A stretch of 27,604 nt of DNA from a virus. Where the stretch lies: IMG/VR virus record IMGVR_UViG_3300032116_001071, positions 1-27,604 of that record, one strand, 5' to 3'. The position numbers and the translations under genes were made by a program. Within the stretch, counting starts at the first letter, position 1; each line of letters opens with the position of its first letter. A model generated the notes under the pieces. That model did not search any database. It saw only the letters and a list, made by a program, of their open reading frames with translations, and was not told the DNA's origin. Positions 5,695 to 13,956 of this stretch are shown piece after piece.

Positions 5695-6951
5695 TCACGG
5701 TGTGTAAGGCCCTGTGGGAACGGAAAAATCTGTCGTGAATCCATTCTTTATGATCGCCAGATCATCAATCCTGGCCCGCATCGGCCTGAACAGGTTGGCG
5801 GTGTTCATGCCAAGCCGCACCCTGCGCCGCTCTGGTGTGGCGCTCCCCGGATCCGCCCCAACGGTGCCAGCGACGCCGGCTTCCGCTACAACCGTTCCAT
5901 TGATTGCTAAGTAGATTTGATTGCTTGGCAGCCTTGTAAGCACGATGTAGTGCCACTGATTGGCCGTTAGTGTGTAATTATTGGACACGGCTGGAAGCCT
6001 TGCGGATCCCACGTCAACCTTAAAGTTTTCAGCGCTACCCGATGTAATTTGGATCCCGTAATGCCCCCCTGAGTCTCCAATCCCCAGGATGGTGTCATAC
6101 CCGCCAAAGTAGTTGAACTGTTTCAGCCAGAATCGAATCAGGAATGCCCCGTCAAATTGATACAGGTTACTGGGGGGGATTTCCAGATAGCTTGGAACGC
6201 CGGCTGATGATGATCCGGTTTCAAATGATTGGCCAAACACCGCGTCAGTGGTGGTGATCGAACCTGGGCCTGTGCCGCTGCCGCCCGCAGCAACCACTGA
6301 AATGGTCTGGGCTGCGGGCGATGAATCGACAATCGTCTGGCTGCCGTTGGTGCCATCGAACCGCAGCAACAGAGATAGCGTGCTGGGCCCTGTATCGGGA
6401 TATTGGATTCCGCCCCATACCGAGGTTGACGTGCCCTCAATAGGCGGGAACCAATGGACGAGATAGGGGCCGGCCATCTCTGAAGTTCCAGCCATGAGGA
6501 TCGAATCCACCATCGTGCTGGTTCCCTCCAGGATCAGCATGAGCGCCAGCTCCATCGTGCTGGTCCCTTCCATCACAATGGGTTGAGTACTAGAGATCTC
6601 AACCGGGACGCAAACAAATTCAATGCTTACATCCCGGACGTTCGGGTGCAGATCACCTACTGTAGGTGCTGATGCATATCGCCAAGCGTAACCGGCAGGC
6701 GTGTAGAATGCTGGAACGGTTGCGGAGTTAAATGGGAAAGATAACGTTGTGAGATGTATAGCGTAATGCGCGTCTAGAAGTGCAAGCTGAGAATCGGTCA
6801 ACCTGAATTGAAGCGGCAGGATACGATCGCGTTCAATGGTGGACGTTGTAATTGTTGACGCCCCACCTTCGAGCGAGCGATGCGTCACGGTGGCGACGGT
6901 GCCAGCAGTGAGCGGTGCGCTGCTTGGGATCAGGGTGGGGAAGGGTTGCAT
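5695..6951 (-). CDS. tail fibre / tip protein with GTSTM repeats and LamG-like lectin domain
   Basis: This is a 418-residue virion protein. Residues 1-120 look like a tail-attachment domain (LPLQFRLTDSQLALLDAHYA and FYTPAGYAWRYASAPTVGDL). Residues 127-177 hold four copies of an (E/A)GTS(T/E)M-type motif: MEGTSTM, LEGTSTM, MAGTSEM and IEGTSTS. Residues 192-418 form a concanavalin A/LamG-type sandwich (SLLLRFDGTNGSQTIVDSS, FLIRFWLKQF, NQWHYIVLTR, YLAINGT, IDDLAII). The LamG domain is a good candidate for binding host surface polysaccharide, making this a possible receptor-binding protein. It overlaps the tail-hub stop as TGATG and follows the hub directly. How many copies the virion carries and the ligand cannot be read from sequence. 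Confidence 0.8.
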   Translation of the reverse strand: MQPFPTLIPSSAPLTAGTVATVTHRSLEGGASTITTSTIERDRILPLQFRLTDSQLALLDAHYAIHLTTLSFPFNSATVPAFYTPAGYAWRYASAPTVGDLHPNVRDVSIEFVCVPVEISSTQPIVMEGTSTMELALMLILEGTSTMVDSILMAGTSEMAGPYLVHWFPPIEGTSTSVWGGIQYPDTGPSTLSLLLRFDGTNGSQTIVDSSPAAQTISVVAAGGSGTGPGSITTTDAVFGQSFETGSSSAGVPSYLEIPPSNLYQFDGAFLIRFWLKQFNYFGGYDTILGIGDSGGHYGIQITSGSAENFKVDVGSARLPAVSNNYTLTANQWHYIVLTRLPSNQIYLAINGTVVAEAGVAGTVGADPGSATPERRRVRLGMNTANLFRPMRARIDDLAIIKNGFTTDFSVPTGPYTP

Positions 6952-9353
6952 CAGGATGGCAGCTCAAGGGGCTGATTCGGAAAGATCAGGTTGGGGTTTT
7001 TGATATTATTTAATTTTTGAATTTCAGGCCACCTGGATTCGTCGCCTAGTTTGCTCTTGGCGATGCTTGACAAGGTGTCCCCTTTCTTGACTATATAAAT
7101 TTCCGGGCTCACTGGAGTCGTCGGGCCGGACGGTCCGCATCCTACGCTCTCCATCACCAGCTTATAATCCGACCAACCGTAGAATTGAAAACGAAGGGTC
7201 TCCCCGTTCAAACCATATCCCGCAGCTGTGTATCTCTGCACCAAACGCCCAGGGCCTCTTTCTGGCTGTTCTTCAGGGATAGGGCTAATTATACCCGGCC
7301 AGTCGTCTTTAGTAATTACGGGCAGCGTTGACAAGGAAAACACGTAAACCTTCTCTCTCATGCCAAATTTAAACAAATCATCTATACCTTCCCACGCATA
7401 TAAAACATAAACAAAGCGCTGATCACCATTTGGGCACGCAGCAAGATTTTTCACACTTGCCGGGGGAAGTGACCCCATGCTTGGCGGCCCTGAAGCCCCT
7501 GCTGGCCCACCATTGAGCCCAGGGATCGGAGGCCCACCGGAGGGAGGAGACACGCCGCCGGCCGGATCCTGCGGGGGCTGCGGAGTGCTTTGCGGCGGAG
7601 GGATCGGCGGTCCATTAAACCCACCAGGCACCCCACCGCCCAGGCTGGTGTCAGGGCCTGGCGAGATGCCCCCTCCGCCCTCGGAGAACGCCTGGCCCGT
7701 GGTGGTGGTCTGCGCCGGTACAGTTGTATCAGTCGCCCTGCCGGGCAGGTCACAGGTGCCGAGCGTGGGCCATGGCAGGAGCGACCCCTGCGGCTGAGCC
7801 TGGGCCACCTCTAAACCGATCAGCGAGCGCCCCCCTTCATCTACTGGCCAATGAGACAGGGTGAGATTTTCGGAGCCATCCGCGTCAAACCCCAGAGCTT
7901 CCACGCAATAAAACTCAGAGATCACATGCTGCCCCTCGGCTTCGCTGTCGGCTGTAACGCGCAGTTGGCAGATATCACCCTCGCGGATCCAGCCGGTCTG
8001 GCCGCCAGGCCGTAGCGAAACGCTGCCTGTGTGCTGGATTAAGTAGCGCTGCCCCCGGAGGAACGCTGCTACCTTCGCCGCATGCTTTTCAGTGGCGCAT
8101 AGATGATAGAGATCATGAGTTTCTGCGGCATCTCGCGCGCCGGCAGGTTTCAGGGTTAAATCGCGCTTGACCGGAATTTGGGCGGGGTCTTGCTGACGCC
8201 AGAACAGAGCCAGGTGGGGGTCCTCCCTCTTGCCATTCTCTGGCGCCTCTTGCCGCCAGCTTCCAGGCTTGATGTGCTCATTCTGAAATGTCCATACTGG
8301 CGGCTGAACCTGATCGATATTGATCTGGCCATCGCTATCGGTTGGCACCAGTGGCCGTAAAGCAATTTTGCCTTTGATGCGTGTGATTCTTAGTAAATAG
8401 TACGGAAGGATTTTAAGGATCCAATCGCCGAGGTTTCCGGCATCTTCAAAGTAGGCGTTTACATAAAAACCATTTACGTCTGTGAACTTTGCGGCGAAGA
8501 TGAAAGAGTCAAGATCGATAAGATCATCACGCGCACCATTCTGTCTTAGTGCCCATAGGATAAGGTCCGCGATATTATCCGATGGCCCTTGTACATTATC
8601 CAGTAATCTAGTAACAATATGCCCGCCTTCTAGAAATACATTACAGCCGAGGTTCCACTTATCTGAACCACCCTCCACTGTATTGCTGAATTCTAGTACG
8701 CTCAGACCCCGGTAATCACCACCCCCACCGCAAGCCTGGGAGGCGTTAGGCAGTTGATAGCCCGCCTGTGGAGTGAGCGAGTTGCCAGGGCTCCAGGTAC
8801 CAGCCCGCTGGCCGTAGTTCTGAGAGAACGATCCAACACGACACGATCCGACGCGGAAGTGTTGAACCTTGATCGGCGGAATCTGGCCTTGGCTGATGAC
8901 ACAGTGAAAACGACTGGTGATGGTGGTGGCGTTGTTCGCAAACGCGGCCATCGTTGCCCTGGGGAACACCAGCACCCCGCCAGAGTTGGTGTCTGATCGG
9001 AAGCGGCACCATGCCAGGGGGATTGGGTCGCCGACCTGCATGGCCTGCTGTGGGCGGTCTAGGAGCGATGGCTGGCCGGCCTCTCGTTCCCGCGCCGGGG
9101 GGAGCCGCCCGGAAGCGGCTTCAATGACCGATGACGGGATGGCATCGAGACGAGAAAACGTGCCCCCCGAGAATCCCTCCCCGCTCCTGCCAAATGAAAT
9201 GCTAGGCCCGGTGTAATTGCCCCCCGGCATGGCGTAACTGCCGGAGGATTTGCCATAGCTGGCAGCGGCACGGGCTTGTGCCTCTGCAACCCCACGGGCC
9301 CGCCTCTGAGCTTCTGTAACCCTGGCCCACTCGTTCAGACTGTTCGGGGCCAT
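6951..9353 (-). CDS. tail tip / hub protein (gpJ-like) with C-terminal LysM
   Basis: This 800-residue protein would form the distal tail hub. Residues 100-520 resemble host-specificity/tip proteins, with IADLILWALRQNGARDDLID, DWILKILPYYLLRITRIKGK followed by IALRPL, and GWIREGDICQLRV as landmarks. Residues 555-635 are a Pro/Gly linker almost collagen-like in composition (GGVPGGFNGPPIPPPQ). Residues 751-798 form a LysM domain (IYIVKKGDTLSSIAKSKLGD, then LNNIKNPNLIFPNQPL), which binds GlcNAc-containing glycans such as peptidoglycan. The N-terminal 60 residues are Gly/Ser/Ala-rich. The ATG at 9353 follows the preceding stop by 2 nt. LysM on the tip suggests the tail engages the cell wall during entry. 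The assignment as gpJ analogue rests on order and general pattern. Confidence 0.82.
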   Translation of the reverse strand: MAPNSLNEWARVTEAQRRARGVAEAQARAAASYGKSSGSYAMPGGNYTGPSISFGRSGEGFSGGTFSRLDAIPSSVIEAASGRLPPAREREAGQPSLLDRPQQAMQVGDPIPLAWCRFRSDTNSGGVLVFPRATMAAFANNATTITSRFHCVISQGQIPPIKVQHFRVGSCRVGSFSQNYGQRAGTWSPGNSLTPQAGYQLPNASQACGGGGDYRGLSVLEFSNTVEGGSDKWNLGCNVFLEGGHIVTRLLDNVQGPSDNIADLILWALRQNGARDDLIDLDSFIFAAKFTDVNGFYVNAYFEDAGNLGDWILKILPYYLLRITRIKGKIALRPLVPTDSDGQINIDQVQPPVWTFQNEHIKPGSWRQEAPENGKREDPHLALFWRQQDPAQIPVKRDLTLKPAGARDAAETHDLYHLCATEKHAAKVAAFLRGQRYLIQHTGSVSLRPGGQTGWIREGDICQLRVTADSEAEGQHVISEFYCVEALGFDADGSENLTLSHWPVDEGGRSLIGLEVAQAQPQGSLLPWPTLGTCDLPGRATDTTVPAQTTTTGQAFSEGGGGISPGPDTSLGGGVPGGFNGPPIPPPQSTPQPPQDPAGGVSPPSGGPPIPGLNGGPAGASGPPSMGSLPPASVKNLAACPNGDQRFVYVLYAWEGIDDLFKFGMREKVYVFSLSTLPVITKDDWPGIISPIPEEQPERGPGRLVQRYTAAGYGLNGETLRFQFYGWSDYKLVMESVGCGPSGPTTPVSPEIYIVKKGDTLSSIAKSKLGDESRWPEIQKLNNIKNPNLIFPNQPLELPS

Positions 9354-9355
9354 GG

Positions 9356-9826
9356 CTACAGCAGGCAGGGGGTTCCAATCGCAGCGGTATCGGCCACACG
9401 TGGCGGGAAGTAGCTGCCAACGCGAGCGACACCTGAGCCGAGCTTGAGCGTGAACCCCTCGAGCGCCACCCGTGAGCCCGACGCGACTTCGCCCAGCGCG
9501 GACGCCACCAGCACCACTTCATTGGTGGGCCCGGTCAGCGCCAACGATTTCCGCCATTGATACAGCCGTAGCTCCACCAGCCAGCGGCCGTCGAGGGCCT
9601 GCTGATACAGCGGGGCGGTGGAGGGGAGATCAGGAAACGAAATACTGGCCTGATCGCCGGAGATGGCCCCGGCTGTGATCGCATCCCAGCGCAACCGCTG
9701 ATGCGCCCACGACTTGCCTTCCCATTGCACCTCGCCTGGCCAGTGGGATTGCCACCGCACCCGATCGAGTCCCGAGGCGTCAATCATCCGCACGAAGAGA
9801 GCCTGATCCCGTGAATTTTCAGCCAT
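9356..9826 (-). CDS. minor tail protein between tape measure and tail hub
   Basis: This is a 156-residue protein with a beta-rich pattern. Its stretches HWPGEVQWEGKSWAHQRLRW, ASISFPDLPS and LVELRLYQWRKS resemble minor tail proteins found between the tape measure and the tip protein (the lambda M/L position, or distal-tail-type proteins). It probably joins the tail tube end to the hub. The start ATG (9826-9824) overlaps the tape-measure stop as TGATG. The chain ends GTPCLL. An exact family cannot be assigned by eye. Confidence 0.7.
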   Translation of the reverse strand: MAENSRDQALFVRMIDASGLDRVRWQSHWPGEVQWEGKSWAHQRLRWDAITAGAISGDQASISFPDLPSTAPLYQQALDGRWLVELRLYQWRKSLALTGPTNEVVLVASALGEVASGSRVALEGFTLKLGSGVARVGSYFPPRVADTAAIGTPCLL

Positions 9827-12800
9827 CAGAACGCCCCCGCGACGCGGCCCTCAGAAGAGTTGAGCAGGCTTAGCGTTTGCGCTACCGCTTCGCGAACCAT
9901 GGCAGCGCCATCAGAAACCAGCATCGTTGGCTCTTCCATGCCCGGCATCTGGATCACGTCACCAGTCTTGACCGATACGCTGACAGATCCGCCGCCGCTG
10001 GCGGCCGTGCGTGGGGTTGAGTTGAGCACTGCTCCCCCCCGGGCCCCCTGGAGGTAGTTCAGCGATGCCCGCGCCATCATGTCGTCCGGGATGGCATACT
10101 CTGGCCGCCGCTCACCAAACTCCGCCACCGTGGATTTGGTCACGTACGCGCCATAGGCAAACTGGGGAATCTGCACCTGTGGCACATAGACAAGGCTAAT
10201 CCCGACACGAGCGGACATCGAATTGATCCGGGCGATCATGTTGTTCACGCTCTGGATAAATGCATTCACGGCATTACCAGCCGCTTGAATCACTGCATTG
10301 ATCGCCCCGCGTATCGCCTTCACCGCAACATCAAAGGCGGTTTTAAATGCCTTGCCAATGTTTTCAGGGATCTTAGTAAAAAACTTTTGAAGATCTTCAG
10401 CTCTTTTCTTGATCCAATCCCACGCCAAAGTGATCCCCGCTCGCAGGGCATCGCCCACCGCTGTCAACATGGTGTTCATCCCTTCCAGGAAGCCTTGGAA
10501 AAATCCGGCGGTGTTTTCTTGTAACCAAGTCAATACGCCGAGCAAGGTATTTTTTAGCGCTTCGCCCATTCCGGCCAGCGTTTCAGGAATCTTTGCAAAC
10601 TGTTCCCCCAGCCAGATTAGGAAGTTCCAGATCGGCTCCCGGAACAGCGCCACCATCGTGACCACCGCAGCTACAGCCAACACAGTCCACCCGGCCGGCC
10701 CGCTGAAGAAAGCCAAAAGTGTTGGGACGAAGGTGGAGCCGATCCATGCGGCGAGGCCAGTTAAAGCAGTGATAAACGGCTGGACAAGCCCAACACCACC
10801 TAGGACAAGTTTGATACCTTGGAATATGAATAACATCGTACTAAGCGCAGTTATCACATTTCCTAGCGGTGTACTTGCTAAGCCAATCGCAGCGAGAGCG
10901 ACGCCGATCAAACGCAAGGGGCCAGGGATTTGGGCCAGAATGGCAATACCGGAGAGCCATCGATTAATGGTTACTAAACTCATGAAACCACCAATCACAG
11001 CCGTAGCGGTCAGTAACGGCCCGACCAAGCTGCCGACCGCAAAAGAAAGACCACCTATGACAATCGTATTTCTTAAGACTCTTGTTGCCATTTCGCCAAA
11101 AAATTGAACCAACTTTGTTAGGCCTTCGATTAGCGGATTCAACAATTTAAGAGTATCTTCTAAGATTGGCTTAAATACGTCTCCGAAAGCTTTGTTTAAT
11201 TTTGTCAGGTTGTTCCAAAATAGTTGAACCTGTGACCCGGCCGTGCCAAAGCGTATCCCGGCTTCTTGAGAGACTGATCCAGCGTATTGGCCCTTATCGC
11301 CTACAAGTTCCAAAATTCTTTGCAGCTCATCTAAATTATTGATGAGGCTAGGCAACCCTCTGGCCTCATCTCCAAACAAATCAGATATAACTGAGACCTG
11401 TTGTGATTTTGGCAGCTGATTGATTTTGCTCAGCACTTCTAGCACAGTGCCCTGTGCGTCCTTTTGTAACCTATCCGCAAACCCTTGAGCTGAAGCCGCC
11501 GCCAGCTCTTCACCCGTTTTCTTCGCGCTTGCTTTAGCCTCTTCCAAGAATCTACTTTCTACTTCTTTTATTGCTTCATATCGACGCCTTACGCCATCCT
11601 CTACAATACGCAGTTTTTCCTCCTCTTCTGCTTTTATGGCTATCAGTTTTTTGTCAGTACCTTCCTTTAGAATCATCAGCTTGTTTTCTTCTTCTTCTCT
11701 TAATGCCTCCAGCCGGTCTTCCGATGCCTTCCGTTCGGCTTCTTCTCTATCTTGAATCTGATCCTCAAGCAACACCTGGCGATCCTCGGCCGATCTGCGC
11801 TCCTCCAGCAATGCTCGCTCAGTTCCACCCCTGATCTGCTCATAAGCCCGGTCGTAAGATTCCTGAATCGCTCTCAGTTCCTCATTGGCAGAATATCCAC
11901 CCATTGAAGCCCTTTGGCGGGCTGCTTCTAATTCCGCTTCTTCCTGTCTCCTAAGAGATTTAATCTGTTCATTTTCTCTATCTTTGTAATTCTTTTCAAT
12001 GAGTCTCGCCTGATCCTCTGCATTGCGCCTTAACTGTGTCCGCTCAGCTCTGAATTTTCTTGATACAGCTTTATTTAGTCTTTCTTCTTCCGCCTCTGCA
12101 ATCCTGATCCTTTCCTCGCTGGCCCTACGTGCTTCGCGAATCAATCCATCTGCTTCCTGCTCCGCCACCCGGATTCTTAAATCCCCAGCGGCCCTAGCGG
12201 CCCTTACCAGTTCCTCACCCGAGCGCTCCGCAATGCGCAACCGCTCAGCGCTGGCCTGCTCCGCTTGCCGCGTCAACTCACGCTCAACATCGGCAGCATT
12301 GACCATCTCATAACCCAATCGACGCAAAGCATCAACCTGTCGCTCCGTCATGCTCGGCCCTCGGCTCAGGGCCCGGATCATGTTATTAAAGCTTGTAGCG
12401 GCCACCTCTGTATCAGTACCGGCCTGGATCATTGCCGCACCAAATGCGGATGTCTGTTCTGCTGACATCCCAGCAAGACGCCCCATCGCGCCGGAACGAG
12501 TCATGAATTCCACCAGGTTGGCCGCCGATGCTCCAGTCTTGTTGTCTAGGTAGTTGATAGCATCGGCCAGCTCGCGCACCTCTGGTGTTGTCATGCCCAA
12601 GGAGCTGGACAATTGAGACAATGCAGTAGCCGCATCTTTTGCGGTCATATCAAACGCTGAACCAACTTCAGCCACAAGAATGGCAAACTGCCGTATATTT
12701 TGTTTTGCAATACCACTTTGTCCGGCGGCTGCATAAATTTCCGTTATGCCCTCAATGGAGACTGGAATTACGCTAGAAAGATCTAAAATCTCCTGCTGTA

Positions 12801-13098
12801 TTTCCTTAAATGCCTTTGGCGATTCCAAGCCATCGACCACTTTCCTTACTTGAGACATACTTGTCTCAAAATCAATTGATGCTTTTGTCGCCGCAATGAT
12901 CGCGGCTGACATCGCCGCAGTCTTGGCACCATCGCCCCAACGGTTGGTTTCCTCTGACGCGCCTTTGATTGACTTTTCAGCACGTTGCGCTGATCGGCTT
13001 AACGCATCAATCCCCTGCTGTAGGCTGGCGACGGCCTCCAATCCCTTGGTCTTGGCTGTAATCTGCAGCAACGCTGAAGAGCTATAAGAAAATCCCAT
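9826..13098 (-). CDS. tail tape measure protein (TP901 core)
   Basis: This 1090-residue protein sets tail length and is threaded through the tail tube. Residues 75-270 are the first half of the TP901-type core (FETSMSQVRKVVDGLES, IYAAAGQSGIA, FMTRSGAMGRLAGMSAEQTS, FNNMIRALSRGPSMTERQ). Residues 276-530 are a highly charged coiled coil with repeats such as RIAERSGEELVRAARAAGD and EEEEKLRIVEDGVRRRYEAI. Residues 535-640 resume the core (DAQGTVLEVLSKINQLPKSQ, SDLFGDEARGL, VGDKGQYAGSVSQEAG). Residues 675-820 hold several hydrophobic helices likely to enter the host membrane. The C-terminal region has FAYGAYVTKSTVAEFGERRP. At about 1.5 A per residue the tail would be roughly 160 nm, using the usual rule. 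The start overlaps the T stop as TAATG. Confidence 0.95.
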   Translation of the reverse strand: MGFSYSSSALLQITAKTKGLEAVASLQQGIDALSRSAQRAEKSIKGASEETNRWGDGAKTAAMSAAIIAATKASIDFETSMSQVRKVVDGLESPKAFKEIQQEILDLSSVIPVSIEGITEIYAAAGQSGIAKQNIRQFAILVAEVGSAFDMTAKDAATALSQLSSSLGMTTPEVRELADAINYLDNKTGASAANLVEFMTRSGAMGRLAGMSAEQTSAFGAAMIQAGTDTEVAATSFNNMIRALSRGPSMTERQVDALRRLGYEMVNAADVERELTRQAEQASAERLRIAERSGEELVRAARAAGDLRIRVAEQEADGLIREARRASEERIRIAEAEEERLNKAVSRKFRAERTQLRRNAEDQARLIEKNYKDRENEQIKSLRRQEEAELEAARQRASMGGYSANEELRAIQESYDRAYEQIRGGTERALLEERRSAEDRQVLLEDQIQDREEAERKASEDRLEALREEEENKLMILKEGTDKKLIAIKAEEEEKLRIVEDGVRRRYEAIKEVESRFLEEAKASAKKTGEELAAASAQGFADRLQKDAQGTVLEVLSKINQLPKSQQVSVISDLFGDEARGLPSLINNLDELQRILELVGDKGQYAGSVSQEAGIRFGTAGSQVQLFWNNLTKLNKAFGDVFKPILEDTLKLLNPLIEGLTKLVQFFGEMATRVLRNTIVIGGLSFAVGSLVGPLLTATAVIGGFMSLVTINRWLSGIAILAQIPGPLRLIGVALAAIGLASTPLGNVITALSTMLFIFQGIKLVLGGVGLVQPFITALTGLAAWIGSTFVPTLLAFFSGPAGWTVLAVAAVVTMVALFREPIWNFLIWLGEQFAKIPETLAGMGEALKNTLLGVLTWLQENTAGFFQGFLEGMNTMLTAVGDALRAGITLAWDWIKKRAEDLQKFFTKIPENIGKAFKTAFDVAVKAIRGAINAVIQAAGNAVNAFIQSVNNMIARINSMSARVGISLVYVPQVQIPQFAYGAYVTKSTVAEFGERRPEYAIPDDMMARASLNYLQGARGGAVLNSTPRTAASGGGSVSVSVKTGDVIQMPGMEEPTMLVSDGAAMVREAVAQTLSLLNSSEGRVAGAF

Positions 13099-13475
13099 TA
13101 TTTTTTGACCGCCTTTTGTTGTTTTTTATTTATTTGAATAAGGATTTCAGTTTCTATTACCTTGATGTCTTGCATGGTTTGCGTCATGTTGGTGATCCCC
13201 ATGCTTTGACCTAACATGATTATAGGGCCATAATCGAGCCCGATCCAAGTGCCGAAGTCAACCCGCCACTGAGAATCACACAACAGAAACAGCTGGACAG
13301 AATCCCACACCTCCGGCAACACCTCAAAATCTTGCTCTTCCTCCTGCCTGGCTTCTATCCACTCCGGGGGTGGGGTGATCCCCAAGGCAGCGGCTGAGTC
13401 TGCTAGCGATTGAGCACCATCCCCCCTTGCGCCGCTCAGGCTTTTGAGCCATTCCTGCGCGACGCCTTCGAGTTT
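13098..13475 (-). CDS. tail assembly chaperone T portion, made by -1 frameshift (G-T)
   Basis: This frame has no good start of its own; the only early candidate is a TTG at 13385. It stays open upstream to 13475, inside the 3' end of gene G. A -1 shift on A AAG GGA (13481-13475) would continue as AAA CTC GAA GGC and add 125 residues to G. The T part contains EEQDFEVLPEVWDSVQLFLL, CDSQWRV and GLDYGPIIMLGQSMG, a pattern I associate with small tail-assembly proteins at the lambda T position (DUF1799-like). The fusion would be about 284 aa, close to lambda G-T in size. It helps coat the tape measure before tube polymerisation and is not kept in the virion in lambda. It ends overlapping the tape-measure start. 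Confidence 0.8.
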   Translation of the reverse strand, partial: KLEGVAQEWLKSLSGARGDGAQSLADSAAALGITPPPEWIEARQEEEQDFEVLPEVWDSVQLFLLCDSQWRVDFGTWIGLDYGPIIMLGQSMGITNMTQTMQDIKVIETEILIQINKKQQKAVKK

Positions 13476-13951
13476 CCCTTTCGTGCGCCTCCGTTATAGA
13501 TCTGATCGACCCAGGCGCGGAAAATCGCCATCGGCAAACCGTCTACGTTTTCAATCAGGTAATCTCTCTCCTTTTCGGAATACTCAACTGGCTTGTTGTC
13601 GTTTTCTTCGTCTGTTACACCACCTTCGGGCCACCCACAAATCAACTTTTTGACAGCTGGCGTGATCTCAGACTCTGCTAGCTTTTCACGAATCACCTTA
13701 ATTTCTTGCTCAAGCTTTTTAACTTCTTCCGCGTCTTCCTCTTCAATAGCTTCTTCTAGTTGTTGCGCCAAGCGCTTCCCTTCTTCCGCCAATTCATTGC
13801 GACCCGTGATCAGGTCCATCATGGCCTTCTTTTCCTCCCCAGACATGTGGGGGGTTGTCCATACAAACGCTTGAACATCCCCATTGAACTCAAGCTCAAT
13901 TTTTAGAGGCCTGGGCTCTTCAAGCAGTTTCTTTGATTTAACGAGGGCCAT
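13436..13951 (-). CDS. tail assembly chaperone G
   Basis: This 171-residue protein begins MALVKSKKLLEEPRPLKI and contains FVWTTPHMSGEEKKAMMDLI, an acidic coiled coil (ELAEEGKRLAQQLEEAIEEE onward) and, near the end, FRAWVDQIYNGG. Its place between the tail tube and tape measure, and the frameshift into T, identify it as the lambda G analogue. I chose the ATG at 13951 because it starts 5 nt after the tail-tube stop. An upstream in-frame ATG at 14011 would overlap that gene by 55 nt and add 20 residues that do not resemble the domain. No Shine-Dalgarno is evident. Confidence 0.82.
   Translation of the reverse strand: MALVKSKKLLEEPRPLKIELEFNGDVQAFVWTTPHMSGEEKKAMMDLITGRNELAEEGKRLAQQLEEAIEEEDAEEVKKLEQEIKVIREKLAESEITPAVKKLICGWPEGGVTDEENDNKPVEYSEKERDYLIENVDGLPMAIFRAWVDQIYNGGARKGNSKASRRNGSKA
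13475..13481 (-). promoter_or_regulatory. -1 programmed ribosomal frameshift site AAAGGGA
   Basis: In the G reading frame the codons are CGA AAG GGA AAC, giving the heptamer A AAG GGA that fits X XXY YYZ exactly. It lies 13 codons before the G stop. The -1 frame is open from here through the whole T region. No strong stimulatory hairpin was proven by eye. Location and phase match the conserved G/G-T arrangement of long-tailed phages. Confidence 0.8.
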
Positions 13952-13956
13952 GATAA

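Noticed and set aside
10409-11107. 232-codon plus-strand frame opposite the tape measure
   Set aside because: It is an antisense shadow of the hydrophobic part of the tape measure. Composition is unlike a real protein and it has no start signal.
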